A stretch of 64,000 bases of DNA from JACJYC01 sp964558465 (GTDB taxonomy: Bacteria; Bacteroidota; Bacteroidia; Chitinophagales; Saprospiraceae). This document shows positions 8,067 through 16,899 of the stretch, piece after piece. The stretch is taken from contig CAZLEF010000017.1 in assembly GCA_964558465.1 (NCBI GenBank), positions 36,560 to 100,559 on the forward strand. The letters run 5' to 3'. Each line of letters opens with the position of its first letter. Within the stretch, counting starts at the first letter, position 1. Position numbers and translations under genes: made by a program. The notes below the pieces were generated by a model. It was not told the DNA's origin and made no database searches. It worked only from the letters and a program-made list of their open reading frames with translations.

Positions 8067-9152
8067 ATGTCCCTAACCATCTCCCAACTCAAAAAAAAGT
8101 ACCCCAACGGCGTAACCGCCCTCGATAACCTCGACCTGGAGATCCAACCCGGCATGTTCGGGCTACTTGGGCCCAACGGCGCCGGCAAATCCACCCTGAT
8201 GCGCACCATCGCCACGCTGCAAAAACCGGATTCGGGCAGCATCCGTTTTGGCGACCTCGACGTCCTGGCCGACCCGACCAGCCTCCGGAAAATATTGGGG
8301 TACCTGCCCCAGGAGTTCGGCGTTTATCCCAAGGTTTCCGCCGAAAACCTGCTCGACTATTTTGCGGCGCTCAAAGGGATCCGCGCCGCGTCCGACCGCA
8401 AAAAACGGGTGCAGGAAGCGCTCGAAATGACCAACCTGTACGAGGTGCGCAAAAAATATGTCAGCGGTTATTCAGGCGGCATGAAACAGCGGTTCGGCAT
8501 TGCGCAATTGTTGCTCAACTACCCCCGACTCATCATCGTCGACGAACCCACCGCCGGCCTCGACCCCGAAGAAAGAAACCGGTTTTTGAACATCCTCCGG
8601 GAGATCGGCGCCGATCATACCGTCCTTTTTTCCACCCATATCGTCGACGATGTCCGGGAGCTATGTCACGAAATGGCAATCATAAACGGCGGCCGGCTGC
8701 TGCAAAAAACAACCCCCGCCGAAGCCGTCCGGAAAATTGAAGGCCAGATCTGGACCCGAACCGTCTCTCGCGCGGAGTTGGAATCCGACGCATCGGGTTA
8801 CAACGGCCTTTCTGATATCGGCCACATTAAATCTTCATTCGGAAGACCTGGAGACTTGGAGACGGGGAGCGTGGGTGACAACGCAGGATTTCTCCCCTTC
8901 TCCCCATCACCTGGTCTCCCGGTCTTAAATCCAAAGTTGGCGTCATTCAACCTCCTCTCCACCAGTTACACCCCCGATAATTCCATTCTCCTCCGCATTC
9001 ACGCCCTTCATCGGCCCGGCCCGGAATTCACCCCCGCTGCTCCCGACCTGAAGGACGCCTATTTTGTTGCGCTCCGGGATGGAGGAAGTGCGTGCCGCGC
9101 CACAGGTTTACCTGCCCCATGGGGGCATGGCGTGGAGGGACTGAGGAACTGA
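8067..9152 (+). CDS. ABC transporter ATP-binding protein with repeat-derived insertions
   Basis: About 361 aa from ATG 8067, chosen because everything upstream is repeat and MSLTISQLKKKY is a typical ABC start. Walker A is GPNGAGKST (about 35), the signature is SGGMKQRFG (about 137), Walker B is LIIVDEPTAGLDP (about 155) and the H-loop is STHIV. It probably pairs with the permease/M1 protein downstream. After residue about 225 the sequence is odd. Positions 8843-8926 (84 nt, in frame) form an imperfect inverted repeat. The last 23 or so codons (from about 9081) are the same hairpin module that makes up the intergenic repeat, and the stop codon lies within the GAGGAACTG units. The native C-terminus has probably been extended or replaced; the ATPase core is intact. 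Confidence 0.88.
   Translation: MSLTISQLKKKYPNGVTALDNLDLEIQPGMFGLLGPNGAGKSTLMRTIATLQKPDSGSIRFGDLDVLADPTSLRKILGYLPQEFGVYPKVSAENLLDYFAALKGIRAASDRKKRVQEALEMTNLYEVRKKYVSGYSGGMKQRFGIAQLLLNYPRLIIVDEPTAGLDPEERNRFLNILREIGADHTVLFSTHIVDDVRELCHEMAIINGGRLLQKTTPAEAVRKIEGQIWTRTVSRAELESDASGYNGLSDIGHIKSSFGRPGDLETGSVGDNAGFLPFSPSPGLPVLNPKLASFNLLSTSYTPDNSILLRIHALHRPGPEFTPAAPDLKDAYFVALRDGGSACRATGLPAPWGHGVEGLRN
8843..8926. repeat. 84-bp imperfect inverted repeat inserted in frame in the ABC ATPase
   Basis: AAGACCTGGAGAC at the left pairs with GTCTCCCGGTCTT at the right, with GACGGGGAG and CTCCCCATC inside them. The length is exactly 28 codons, so the reading frame is kept. A related CTCCCC/GTCTCCCCGTC stretch occurs at 12396-12434 inside the next gene. 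Confidence 0.6.
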
Positions 9153-9268
9153 GGAACCGAGGAACTGAGGATTTGTTGATTTGAAGGCGGCCAATTAATC
9201 GAATCATTCCAATCAATCGTATCAATCGTATCAATCGAACCAATCCAACCAATCGGCCAATTGAATTC
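9081..9268. repeat. Composite repeat across the ABC ATPase stop codon and permease leader
   Basis: A hairpin module (GGAAGTGCGTGCCGCGCC to GGCATGGCGTGGAGG, 9083-9137) is followed by GAGGAACTG units (9138-9170). ATTTGTTGATTTG comes next, then AATCAATCGT/AATCGAACC units (9197-9262) running to the ATG at 9269. The first third is translated as the C-terminus of the ABC ATPase. Confidence 0.8.
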
Positions 9269-12200
9269 ATGTTCTCAACCATCCTGAAATACGAACTCAA
9301 CTACTGGCGCCGTCAACCCGGCCTTTACCTCTATTTCGCCTTCCTGTTCGGCGCGGCCTTTTTAGGCATGGCCGGCGCCGCCGGGGCGTTTGACGCCCAT
9401 TCGGCCGCAAATGTTTCCACAGAGATCCTGAATTCCCCTATAAAAATTTTCCAGGTGTTCAGCCGCTTTAACCTGTTACTGGCCATTTTACTTCCGGGCA
9501 TCATCGGCATGTCGGTTTACCGGGACTTCCGGCACAATGTCCATACCCTGCTGTTTGTTTTTCCCCTTCAAAAAGCAGATTATTTATGGGCCAAATTCAT
9601 CAGTTCGTTTTCCGTTGTCTTGATCCTGGGGCTGGCCATCGGAGCGGGATTTATTATCGGTGAAAACCTCCCGGCTGTTAACCCGTCCCTGGTTGGCCCT
9701 ACCCGTTTTTCGGAGTACGGACAGTTATACTTCGTTTTTGTTTTGCCGAATTTATTGTTTTACAGCGCGGTCGTATTTGCAACAGTGGCGCTTAGCCGCA
9801 ATATTTATACAGGATTTATCGCCGTCCTGCTTTTATTGATGGCGCAAATCCTCACCGGCGGTTTATTGAAAAGCCCGGACCAGGTTTATTTCGCTGCGTT
9901 GCTGGACCCCACGGGCGAAACCGCCGTCGGATATGCCACCCGGTATTGGACGGCGGCGGAATCCAACACCTTGTTATTGCCCGTCAATGGGGTTGTCCTG
10001 CTCAACCGGTTGTTATGGCTTTTGGTCTCGTTTTTTATTTTTGGAGGGGTATTAAAATATTTCTCCTTCAGCCAAAACGGGTTGTCTCCGTTCCCCCGGT
10101 TTTTACAATGGGTGCAGTCCTTCAAAAACAAGAAAAGTAAGAATACGCCTTCAGGCAGATTGAGTACCGAGGCGCATTTACCCCGATTCGATCATTCCTT
10201 CCTGCACCATCTGCGGACCGCCTGGAAATTATCCGTTTTCGAATTCAGGTTTATCATCGCCAATTGGTCGTTTATCAGCCTGGTGACCGGCGGCGGCATC
10301 ACGGTTACGGTGATCTTGCTGGCGATGGATCCGCCGTCCGCGGGCAAAACCCTGCCCCTTACGTGGCAGGTGCTTCGTTTCCCGACTTTCTTTTTTTCAG
10401 GCGTCATCCACTTGCTCACTTTTTTATACGCAGGCATGTTGGCGCAGCGGTCCAGGTCGGCGCGGATCGACCAATTGGTGGATGTTACCCCCGTTCCCGA
10501 CTGGGTGTTGCTGGTTTCCAAATGGACGGCTTTGCTGAAAATGCAGGCGCTGCTGCTCTTTTTTATCCTGATCGGCGGCATACTGACCCAGATATACCAG
10601 GGTTTTTACCAGTTTGACCCCGGGCATTATCTCTTTGAACTATATGTCATACAGTGGATCCATTTTGCGATCTGGGCCCTTGCCGCAGTTTTTGTCCAAA
10701 CTCTGTTTACCAATCCGTTTTTGGGCCTGTTTTTTTTGGTCGCAGGCATGCTGGCCATCAAATCATCGGAAAATTTCGGGATCACGGGGGATATCTGCCG
10801 GTTCAATGAACCCTCGGCCGGGTTAAGCAGAACTTATTCCGATCTGGACGGACACGGGCCCGGCCTGGCCCGGTACTTCATCTATAAATTGTACTGGCTG
10901 TTTTTTGGATTGATCCTCTTGTGTTTTGCCGGCCTTTTTTGGGTACGCGGCCTGCCCCAATCCTTTTACGAACGATTGCAGATTGCCCGTTCGCGCCTGA
11001 ACGCCGGCGTTGCAACCGGAATCGCGCTGTTGTTTATGTCCTTCCTGGGTACTGGCTTTTTTATACGGCGAGAAGAAAATCATCCCCAATTGAAACGGTT
11101 TTTCTCCGAAACGCAGAACCTTTGGGCCGCAGCAAACGAAAAGGGTTTCAAAAAATTTGAATCTGCCGTCCAACCGCAGGTAGTTGCCGTACGGTTACAT
11201 ATCGACTTGTACCCGGAACCCCGCCTGTTTAAAGCCGGGGGCGAATACACGCTGGTCAACCGGTCGGGAAAAACCATCGATACCCTGGTCGTCTCCACGG
11301 CTTACGGCGAAAATACAGCGTTCGGGATCAACCGGCCTTTTAATTGGTTAAGCCGCGACACCTTTGTCAAAACCAACGTTTTGCTCCTCCGGCAAGGCCT
11401 TTTGCCGGGCGATAGCCTGCTGCTCCGATTCAGGGTCTGGAACCAGCCGGTCGCCCTTTTTCAGGAACATTCCCGGATAAACGGAAACGGGACCTTCCTG
11501 CACCGGTCGGTTTTTCCGGTAATGGGCTACCGGCCCGTGGAACTCACCGACCCCGTCAAACGCAAAAAATACGGATTACCGGCCCGGAAGACTGCCCTTT
11601 TGCCTACCCCTGAAGATACCGTTGCCATAGATTTTGAAGCCATCGTCAGTACTTCCGCCGACCAAACCGCCGTTGCTCCCGGCTATTTGCAAAGGGCCTG
11701 GACCGAAGGCGGGCGCCGGTATTTCCACTACAAAACGGACACCGGCATAAAACCTCGCTATGCCGTCCATTCCGGCCGGTACGCCGTCAAACGGGACAAA
11801 TGGAAGGACGTTTCACTGCAAATCTATTACCACAAAGACCATCCCTACAACCTCGGCCGCATCCTGGCCGGTCTGAAGGCCTCTCTGGATTATTGTACCC
11901 GCCATTTCAGCCCGTATTCCTATCGCGAGATCAGGATCGTAGCGTTCCCGATCCGGGAAGGGACCTACGCAACCCTGCAGGCCAATACCATTCCCATGTC
12001 GGAAAGCTATTTTATTACCGATGTGGATGATGAAACGGAGGAAGCCATCGATTATCCATTTTACATAACCGCCCACGAAATCGCGCACCATTGGTGGGGC
12101 GGCCTTGCAGATCCCGGGGAAATACCGGGCGCCAAAATGTTCACCGAAGGCCTGGCCGAATATGTAGCCCTGAAAACGCTCGAAAATGCATACGGCAAAC

Positions 12201-12913
12201 CCGCAGCGTACAATTTCCTCCGGCAAGACCTGGACCTGTACCTGAAAGGCAGGACGGAAGAAACCGGGGAAGAAATGCCGCTTCTTTTTTCCAAATCCCA
12301 TCAGGATTATATCAATTACCGGAAAGCTGCCCTGGCCTTTTACCTGCTGAGTGATTATATCGGTGAAACCCGCTTCAATGCCGCTCTGCGTGGTATCTCC
12401 CCATCCTCCAGTCTCCCCGTCTCCCAATCTCTCCTCACCCAACTCCGCCAGCAAACCCCCGACACCCTCCAATACCTGATCCGCGATCTGTTCGAAACCA
12501 TTACGTTGTACGATAACCGGATGATGGCCGCTGTTGTTGCACCTTTGCCGGATGGGAAATACCAGGTGGACCTCGAAATTCTGGTGTCCAAATACCGGAG
12601 CGACGGCAAGGGTAACCGGCTTTTTGCCGACTCGTCTGCAGGTTCGATGGTTTACCAGGCCGGCGGCCGGCAACCCAACCTGGCCTCCCTGCCCCTGGAG
12701 GATTACATTGAGATTGGTATCTTTGGAAAAACAACGTCCGATGGACGGGAAAGTCCAACCGAACTTTATCTGGAAAGGCACAAGGTGACCGCTATCCACA
12801 ATAAAGTGCGTATCATTGTAGACCAGTTGCCGGCAGAAGCGGGCATTGATCCCTTCATCAGACTGATCGATGCCGATATTAAAGACAACCGGCAAAAAAT
12901 AAAAATCAAGTGA
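9269..12913 (+). CDS. ABC transporter permease fused to an M1-family aminopeptidase
   Basis: The 1214-aa protein has about 12 hydrophobic segments in its N-terminal 600 residues. These form two permease-like sets, the first starting MFSTILKYELNYWRRQPGLY and the second near residue 320. The C-terminal part, about 620-1214, is exposed and carries a gluzincin site HEIAHHWWGG (His936, Glu937, His940) with the third ligand in FTEGLAEY about 20 residues on. This fusion is a known Bacteroidota architecture, usually beside an ABC ATPase as here. The likely role is export or release of a peptide or lipopeptide coupled to proteolysis; the substrate is unknown. Positions 12396-12434 are a CTCCCC-type low-complexity stretch translated as a Ser/Pro-rich loop. 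The stop overlaps the next start (GTGA). Confidence 0.9.
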   Translation: MFSTILKYELNYWRRQPGLYLYFAFLFGAAFLGMAGAAGAFDAHSAANVSTEILNSPIKIFQVFSRFNLLLAILLPGIIGMSVYRDFRHNVHTLLFVFPLQKADYLWAKFISSFSVVLILGLAIGAGFIIGENLPAVNPSLVGPTRFSEYGQLYFVFVLPNLLFYSAVVFATVALSRNIYTGFIAVLLLLMAQILTGGLLKSPDQVYFAALLDPTGETAVGYATRYWTAAESNTLLLPVNGVVLLNRLLWLLVSFFIFGGVLKYFSFSQNGLSPFPRFLQWVQSFKNKKSKNTPSGRLSTEAHLPRFDHSFLHHLRTAWKLSVFEFRFIIANWSFISLVTGGGITVTVILLAMDPPSAGKTLPLTWQVLRFPTFFFSGVIHLLTFLYAGMLAQRSRSARIDQLVDVTPVPDWVLLVSKWTALLKMQALLLFFILIGGILTQIYQGFYQFDPGHYLFELYVIQWIHFAIWALAAVFVQTLFTNPFLGLFFLVAGMLAIKSSENFGITGDICRFNEPSAGLSRTYSDLDGHGPGLARYFIYKLYWLFFGLILLCFAGLFWVRGLPQSFYERLQIARSRLNAGVATGIALLFMSFLGTGFFIRREENHPQLKRFFSETQNLWAAANEKGFKKFESAVQPQVVAVRLHIDLYPEPRLFKAGGEYTLVNRSGKTIDTLVVSTAYGENTAFGINRPFNWLSRDTFVKTNVLLLRQGLLPGDSLLLRFRVWNQPVALFQEHSRINGNGTFLHRSVFPVMGYRPVELTDPVKRKKYGLPARKTALLPTPEDTVAIDFEAIVSTSADQTAVAPGYLQRAWTEGGRRYFHYKTDTGIKPRYAVHSGRYAVKRDKWKDVSLQIYYHKDHPYNLGRILAGLKASLDYCTRHFSPYSYREIRIVAFPIREGTYATLQANTIPMSESYFITDVDDETEEAIDYPFYITAHEIAHHWWGGLADPGEIPGAKMFTEGLAEYVALKTLENAYGKPAAYNFLRQDLDLYLKGRTEETGEEMPLLFSKSHQDYINYRKAALAFYLLSDYIGETRFNAALRGISPSSSLPVSQSLLTQLRQQTPDTLQYLIRDLFETITLYDNRMMAAVVAPLPDGKYQVDLEILVSKYRSDGKGNRLFADSSAGSMVYQAGGRQPNLASLPLEDYIEIGIFGKTTSDGRESPTELYLERHKVTAIHNKVRIIVDQLPAEAGIDPFIRLIDADIKDNRQKIKIK
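12396..12434. repeat. CTCCCC-type low-complexity stretch inside the permease/M1 gene
   Basis: TCTCCCCATCC, TCCAGTCTCCCCGTCTCCC and AATCTCTCC resemble the inverted repeat at 8843-8926. It is translated as a Ser/Pro-rich loop (PSSSLPVSQS) in the M1 domain's helical tail. Confidence 0.55.
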
Positions 12914-13974
12914 TTTTCACGGTAAATATTGAGACATTTTTCCGGAAAAACGGCGAAATCATCCTCCATTTTTTGGGACTTTTATGGTTTTTTACCAGCA
13001 TCAATGTTGCCTGGCAATCGGACTGGGGGGATTGGGAACACCATAAAACCGCCATCCATCCGTTTTCGGCCTTGATCTTTCCACTTGTTTTTTATACCAA
13101 TGTTTTATGGTTAATCCCGGGGTATCTCAAAAAAAGGAAATGGGGGCGTTACGCGGTATTTTCCCTGGCCTTCGCCCTGTTGACCGAAGGCGCCCGGTCC
13201 GTTTTGTTCCTTTCCCTGAACGACGAAGTTAAACACGGATTTGTTGAGGCATGGTCAAAAGAATTTTTGAGTTATAAACATTGCCTGGGCGCCGTAGTGA
13301 ACGGATTTCTGTTGTCATTGGCTTATGTTTTTGCCAGAGACTGGATCGTTAACCTGAGTCTGATCGAAAAACTCAAAACCGAAAAATTATCAGCCGAACT
13401 GGCTTTCCTCAAATCTCAGGTCGACCCCCATTTTTTGTTCAATACGCTGAACAGCCTTTACGCGGCAGCCCTGGAAGAAAAAGCCCACTGTACAGCGGAC
13501 GGCATTATAAAACTGAGCACGCTGATGCGTTATAACCTGCACGATTCGCAGGCGGATTTTATTTTATTGGAAAAGGAGATCGATTATATTGAAAAATTCA
13601 TTGCCCTGCAACGTTTGCGAACGACAGATAAAACCCGGATCGATTTTTTAGCGCAGATCCGGGACGAAAGCCGCCGCGGCGAAAAAATTGCCCCGATGCT
13701 GCTGATCCCTTTTATTGAAAATGCCTTTAAATACGGATTAAGCCCGGTATTGGAGACCTCTATCCGCATCAGGATCACCCTGAAGGAAGGTGTTCTGAAC
13801 CTGACGGTTGAAAATACCATCGTTGAAAAACCGACCGCCGGACCCGGAAGCGGGGTAGGGCTCGAAAATGTCAAAAACCGGCTCAACATCCTCTATCCCG
13901 ACCGCCATCAACTATTATTGGAAGAAAAAAACAGTATTTTTTATGCGAGACTGCAAATCAATTTGCAACGATAA
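12910..13974 (+). CDS. LytS-type sensor histidine kinase
   Basis: The 354-aa protein uses a GTG start that overlaps the upstream stop by four bases (GTGA), which suggests translational coupling. About four membrane helices lie in residues 15-155. A short coiled segment (LIEKLKTEKLSAELAFLKSQ) leads to the His-kinase box DPHFLFNTLNSLY with the likely phosphorylated His174. This box is typical of the LytS/YehU class (PF06580). The ATPase part has PFIENAFKYG and GSGVGLENVKNRL. It forms a two-component pair with the LytTR regulator at 14094. Coupling to the permease/M1 gene suggests the pair senses or controls that transporter, which is inference. Confidence 0.92.
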   Translation: MIFTVNIETFFRKNGEIILHFLGLLWFFTSINVAWQSDWGDWEHHKTAIHPFSALIFPLVFYTNVLWLIPGYLKKRKWGRYAVFSLAFALLTEGARSVLFLSLNDEVKHGFVEAWSKEFLSYKHCLGAVVNGFLLSLAYVFARDWIVNLSLIEKLKTEKLSAELAFLKSQVDPHFLFNTLNSLYAAALEEKAHCTADGIIKLSTLMRYNLHDSQADFILLEKEIDYIEKFIALQRLRTTDKTRIDFLAQIRDESRRGEKIAPMLLIPFIENAFKYGLSPVLETSIRIRITLKEGVLNLTVENTIVEKPTAGPGSGVGLENVKNRLNILYPDRHQLLLEEKNSIFYARLQINLQR

Positions 13975-13983
13975 TAATTTCGA

Positions 13984-14093
13984 GGGTGGGCGTGCCACGC
14001 AGAAGGTGTGGAGAATGCAATTTTCAATTCCTCAATTCCTCCACGCCTGTGGCGTGGCACGCACTTCCTCGCATCCTCAATTCCTCAATTAAC
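13984..14093. repeat. Long hairpin and CCTCAATT leader repeat before the LytTR gene
   Basis: GCGTGCCACGC (13990-14000) is the exact reverse complement of GCGTGGCACGC (14052-14062). AGAAGGTGTGGAG and CTCCACGCCTGTG extend the stem. The loop and the 3' part are TCCTCAATT units, which run to the ATG at 14094. The frame is open upstream, but the translation is only repeat. Confidence 0.8.
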
Positions 14094-14783
14094 ATGCTCC
14101 GCACCATCGCCATAGACGACGAACCCAAAGCCCTGGAAATCATCAAAAACCATATTTCCAGTGTGCCGTTCCTGACGCTTGAGGGGACTTTCACGGACCC
14201 CGTTCAGGCGGTCAATTATTTGAATGAAAACCCTGTCGATCTGGTGTTTCTCGATATCAACATGCCGCATATTAACGGCCTGCAATTGTTGAAAAATTTC
14301 ATCCGCAGGCCCCTCATCATTTTTACTACGGCGCACAGCGAATACGCCCTGGCCGGTTATGAAGTGGAAGCGGTGGATTACCTGCTGAAACCTTTCGATT
14401 TTCCCCGTTTTTTATTGGCGGCTACCCGGGCGAAGGAACGGCTGGCCAAAGCCCCGCCACCTGCCAACGATTTCTTTTTTGTGCAAACCGGCAACCAGCG
14501 GCGGCGGATCGATTACAGCGATATCCTGTATGTCGAAGGGGAGGGCAATTATGTCAGCTATTTTACCGGAGCAGGCAGGATACTGGTCCGGTCTTCCATC
14601 CGGGAAAGCCTGGAAGGTTTGCCCGCAGGCAGGTTCGTCCAGGTACACCGGTCATTTATCGTCGCCTTGCAATGGATTGACAAAATTGAAGATAATCACG
14701 TGTTTACAGCTCAGCGCAAGATCTCGATCGGCGCCAAATACAGGGAGGATTTTTTCAGGATGCTGGAATCGCTCAAAAGATAA
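14094..14783 (+). CDS. LytTR-family response regulator
   Basis: About 229 aa from ATG 14094. Residues 1-118 are a receiver domain: acidic pair DDE near residue 8, phosphoacceptor Asp54 in VFLDINMP, Thr in FTTAHS and Lys in LLKPFD. Residues about 130-229 are a LytTR DNA-binding domain, with YVEGEGNYVSYFT, VRSSIRESLEGLP, RFVQVHRSFIV and IGAKYREDFF. It is the partner of the LytS-type kinase 119 nt upstream. LytTR regulators bind paired short repeats; none was confidently located. The upstream in-frame extension to 13986 is rejected because it is hairpin repeat. Confidence 0.93.
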   Translation: MLRTIAIDDEPKALEIIKNHISSVPFLTLEGTFTDPVQAVNYLNENPVDLVFLDINMPHINGLQLLKNFIRRPLIIFTTAHSEYALAGYEVEAVDYLLKPFDFPRFLLAATRAKERLAKAPPPANDFFFVQTGNQRRRIDYSDILYVEGEGNYVSYFTGAGRILVRSSIRESLEGLPAGRFVQVHRSFIVALQWIDKIEDNHVFTAQRKISIGAKYREDFFRMLESLKR

Positions 14784-14948
14784 ACCGGATATTCACCCAT
14801 AAACGTTGATCCCACCCGCACCGCCGATCCCACAACGACCGCCGCCCTTTGCAGCCGGCTGTTTTTTCGCGTGCTGCTCCGGGTAGCCTCAACCCTTATC
14901 AATTTGAATCAGGGATTGTTAACTTTGCATATCAAACCATCCGCCACC

Positions 14949-15242
14949 ATGAAAAAAGAGGAAGTCATTGCAATCATCCAAAAATATATGGCTCACCAGC
15001 CTGTAGAATGGGCAGGAATATTTGGCTCATTTGCACGTAATGAGATGAAAAAAGACAGTGATATAGATATTGTTGTTCATTTTAAAAAGGGGATAAAAAT
15101 CAGCTTATTTGACTATGTTCGGTATAAACAGGATTTGGAAGAGTTGCTGGGAAGGAAAGTTGATCTGGTAACCTATAAATACCTTCAACCCAGACTTAAA
15201 GCATATATTGACAAGGATTTGCAAATCATTTATGCTGCATGA
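14949..15242 (+). CDS. Minimal nucleotidyltransferase (MNT), antitoxin-like
   Basis: The 97-aa protein starts at ATG 14949. It has the polymerase-beta-type nucleotidyltransferase signature GIFGSFARNEMKKDSDIDIVV, where GSF and the DSDID pair form the metal site. Such small MNT proteins pair with HEPN-domain toxins, and in described pairs the MNT can modify the HEPN protein. Base composition is clearly more AT-rich than the neighbours, suggesting transfer. A possible -7 box TAACTTTG lies at 14920-14927. The stop overlaps the start of the next frame (ATGA), the normal MNT-HEPN arrangement, but the partner is broken (15239-15331). Confidence 0.85.
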   Translation: MKKEEVIAIIQKYMAHQPVEWAGIFGSFARNEMKKDSDIDIVVHFKKGIKISLFDYVRYKQDLEELLGRKVDLVTYKYLQPRLKAYIDKDLQIIYAA

Positions 15243-15331
15243 AAAAAGATCCGGTTATTTATCTTGAACATGTTCTGTCTGCCATCCGGGGTTTAATGTC
15301 CTTGGCGTCTTCAGGACTCTCAGGGGTTTAA
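15239..15331 (+). pseudogene. Truncated HEPN-domain toxin gene
   Basis: The ATG overlaps the MNT stop (ATGA). The first 19 codons read MKKDPVIYLEHVLSAIRGL, which looks like the start of a HEPN protein of the DUF86 type. The sequence then runs into low-complexity DNA (GTCCTTGGCGTCTTCAGGAC, reminiscent of the window's repeat modules) and stops after 30 residues. The catalytic Rx4-6H motif of HEPN RNases lies much later in the family and is absent. The pair therefore appears to be decayed. Confidence 0.6.
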
Positions 15332-15342
15332 AAAAAAATGAA

Positions 15343-15350
15343 TAACTTTG
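15343..15350 (+). promoter_or_regulatory. Candidate -7 element of the GH13 gene
   Basis: TAACTTTG matches the Bacteroidota -7 consensus TAnnTTTG. No good TTTG is seen 19-20 nt upstream. If real, transcription starts near 15357, and the in-frame ATG at 15338 cannot be the start of the amylase-like gene. Confidence 0.35.
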
Positions 15351-15382
15351 CTCAACATCTATCAATTTTAAACTTAAGCGAC

Positions 15383-16864
15383 GTGAAAAATCATATGATC
15401 CTTGTCCTTTCAGGGCTACTGGCCCTATTTGCCGCTTTTCTTCCGGCATGCAAAAACAAACCCGCCGAGGTTGTTGAGCCGCCGGTGGTCGCCATTGAAA
15501 AACCGCGGGCGCCCGACTGGCATAAAAACGCCGTCATTTACGAGGTCAACCTCCGGCAATATACCCCCGAAGGCACCTTCAAAGCTTTTGAAACCCACCT
15601 TCCGCGGCTCGCTGAAATGGGCGTCGATATCCTCTGGCTCATGCCCATCCACCCGGTGAGTGTCAAAAACCGCAAAGGCAGCCTGGGCAGCCCGTATGCC
15701 GTTGCCGATTTTTATGCCGCTAACCCCGATTACGGGACTATGGATGATTTCAAAAACCTCGTGAAGGCCATCCACGATGCCGGCATGTATTGCATCATCG
15801 ACTGGGTGCCCAACCACACCGGATGGGATCATAAATGGATCACCGAACACAAAGACTGGTACACCCAGGATTCCCTCGGCAATGTGATCGACCCCATCGA
15901 CCCCGCCACCGGCAAATCCTGGGGTTGGACCGACGTGGCCGACCTCAATTACGATAACCCCGGATTGCGCCAGGGCATGATCGACGCCATGCAGTTCTGG
16001 GTCGAAGAAACCGGAATTGACGGTTTCCGGGTAGATGTGGCCCACAACGTGCCCGTCGACTTCTGGGCCACGTGTTCCGATTCCCTGTACGCCATCAAAC
16101 CGCTGTTCATGCTGGCCGAAGCAGAAGTGCCCGCCATCCGCAACAACGGCGCTTTTGTAATGGACTACGGCTGGGAAATGCACCACCTCCTCAATGATAT
16201 CGCCAGTTCGCAGGGCGCTACCAAGGATAAAACCGCCAAACTCTCGCAAGGCAACCCCGTCCAGACAACCGCCAAAACGGAAAAGAAAAACGCCCTGGAC
16301 ATCGATCGGCTGATGGCGGAAAAAGCAGCCGAATATACCCAAGGCTATTTCATGCAGTTTACCTCCAACCACGACGAAAACTCCTGGTCGGCTACTGAAT
16401 TTAAACGCCTGGGCGAAGGCCATAAAGCATTCGCCGTACTGACCGCCACCTTCGACGGCATGCCCCTGATCTATACCGGCCAGGAATCGGCAATGGACAA
16501 ACAACTGGTCTTTTTTGAAAAGGACAGCGTACCCTGGGGCGACTACAAATACGCCGGATTTTACAAAACCCTTTTTGATTTGAAAGACCGCAACAAAGCG
16601 CTCTGGAACGGAAAAGATGGCGGCCCACTCGTCAAAATACCCACCGGGAAAGACGAAAACATTTACGCCTTCCTCCGCGAAAAAGACGGCGATAAAGTAG
16701 TGGTGGTCATCAATTTATCCGCTGCCGCTCAGGAATTCAAACTGAACGGAACCGGATTTGCCGGCCGTTATTCCAATGTCTTTACCAACGAACAAATTGA
16801 CCTTACCGAAGGCATGCCCCTTAAACTGAAAGCATGGGATTACCTGGTTTTTTCGAATAAATGA
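15383..16864 (+). CDS. GH13 alpha-amylase family lipoprotein
   Basis: About 493 aa from GTG 15383; ATG 15395 is equally possible, and ATG 15338 is too far upstream for the signal. The N-terminus is a lipoprotein signal (FAAFLPAC), so the enzyme is probably anchored in the envelope. The GH13 (beta/alpha)8 regions are visible: VDILWLMPIHPV, WVPNHTGWDH, DGFRVDVAHNVP with the nucleophile Asp218, LAEAEVP with the general acid Glu, and FTSNHDENSW. A C-terminal beta-sandwich follows. The family hydrolyses or transfers alpha-glucosides. This compact form with a signal peptide is probably a maltodextrin or neopullulanase-like hydrolase, but specificity cannot be read. Confidence 0.92.
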   Translation: MKNHMILVLSGLLALFAAFLPACKNKPAEVVEPPVVAIEKPRAPDWHKNAVIYEVNLRQYTPEGTFKAFETHLPRLAEMGVDILWLMPIHPVSVKNRKGSLGSPYAVADFYAANPDYGTMDDFKNLVKAIHDAGMYCIIDWVPNHTGWDHKWITEHKDWYTQDSLGNVIDPIDPATGKSWGWTDVADLNYDNPGLRQGMIDAMQFWVEETGIDGFRVDVAHNVPVDFWATCSDSLYAIKPLFMLAEAEVPAIRNNGAFVMDYGWEMHHLLNDIASSQGATKDKTAKLSQGNPVQTTAKTEKKNALDIDRLMAEKAAEYTQGYFMQFTSNHDENSWSATEFKRLGEGHKAFAVLTATFDGMPLIYTGQESAMDKQLVFFEKDSVPWGDYKYAGFYKTLFDLKDRNKALWNGKDGGPLVKIPTGKDENIYAFLREKDGDKVVVVINLSAAAQEFKLNGTGFAGRYSNVFTNEQIDLTEGMPLKLKAWDYLVFSNK

Positions 16865-16899
16865 AATCAACCGAAGATGAAAGGAATTGATCCGATTTA

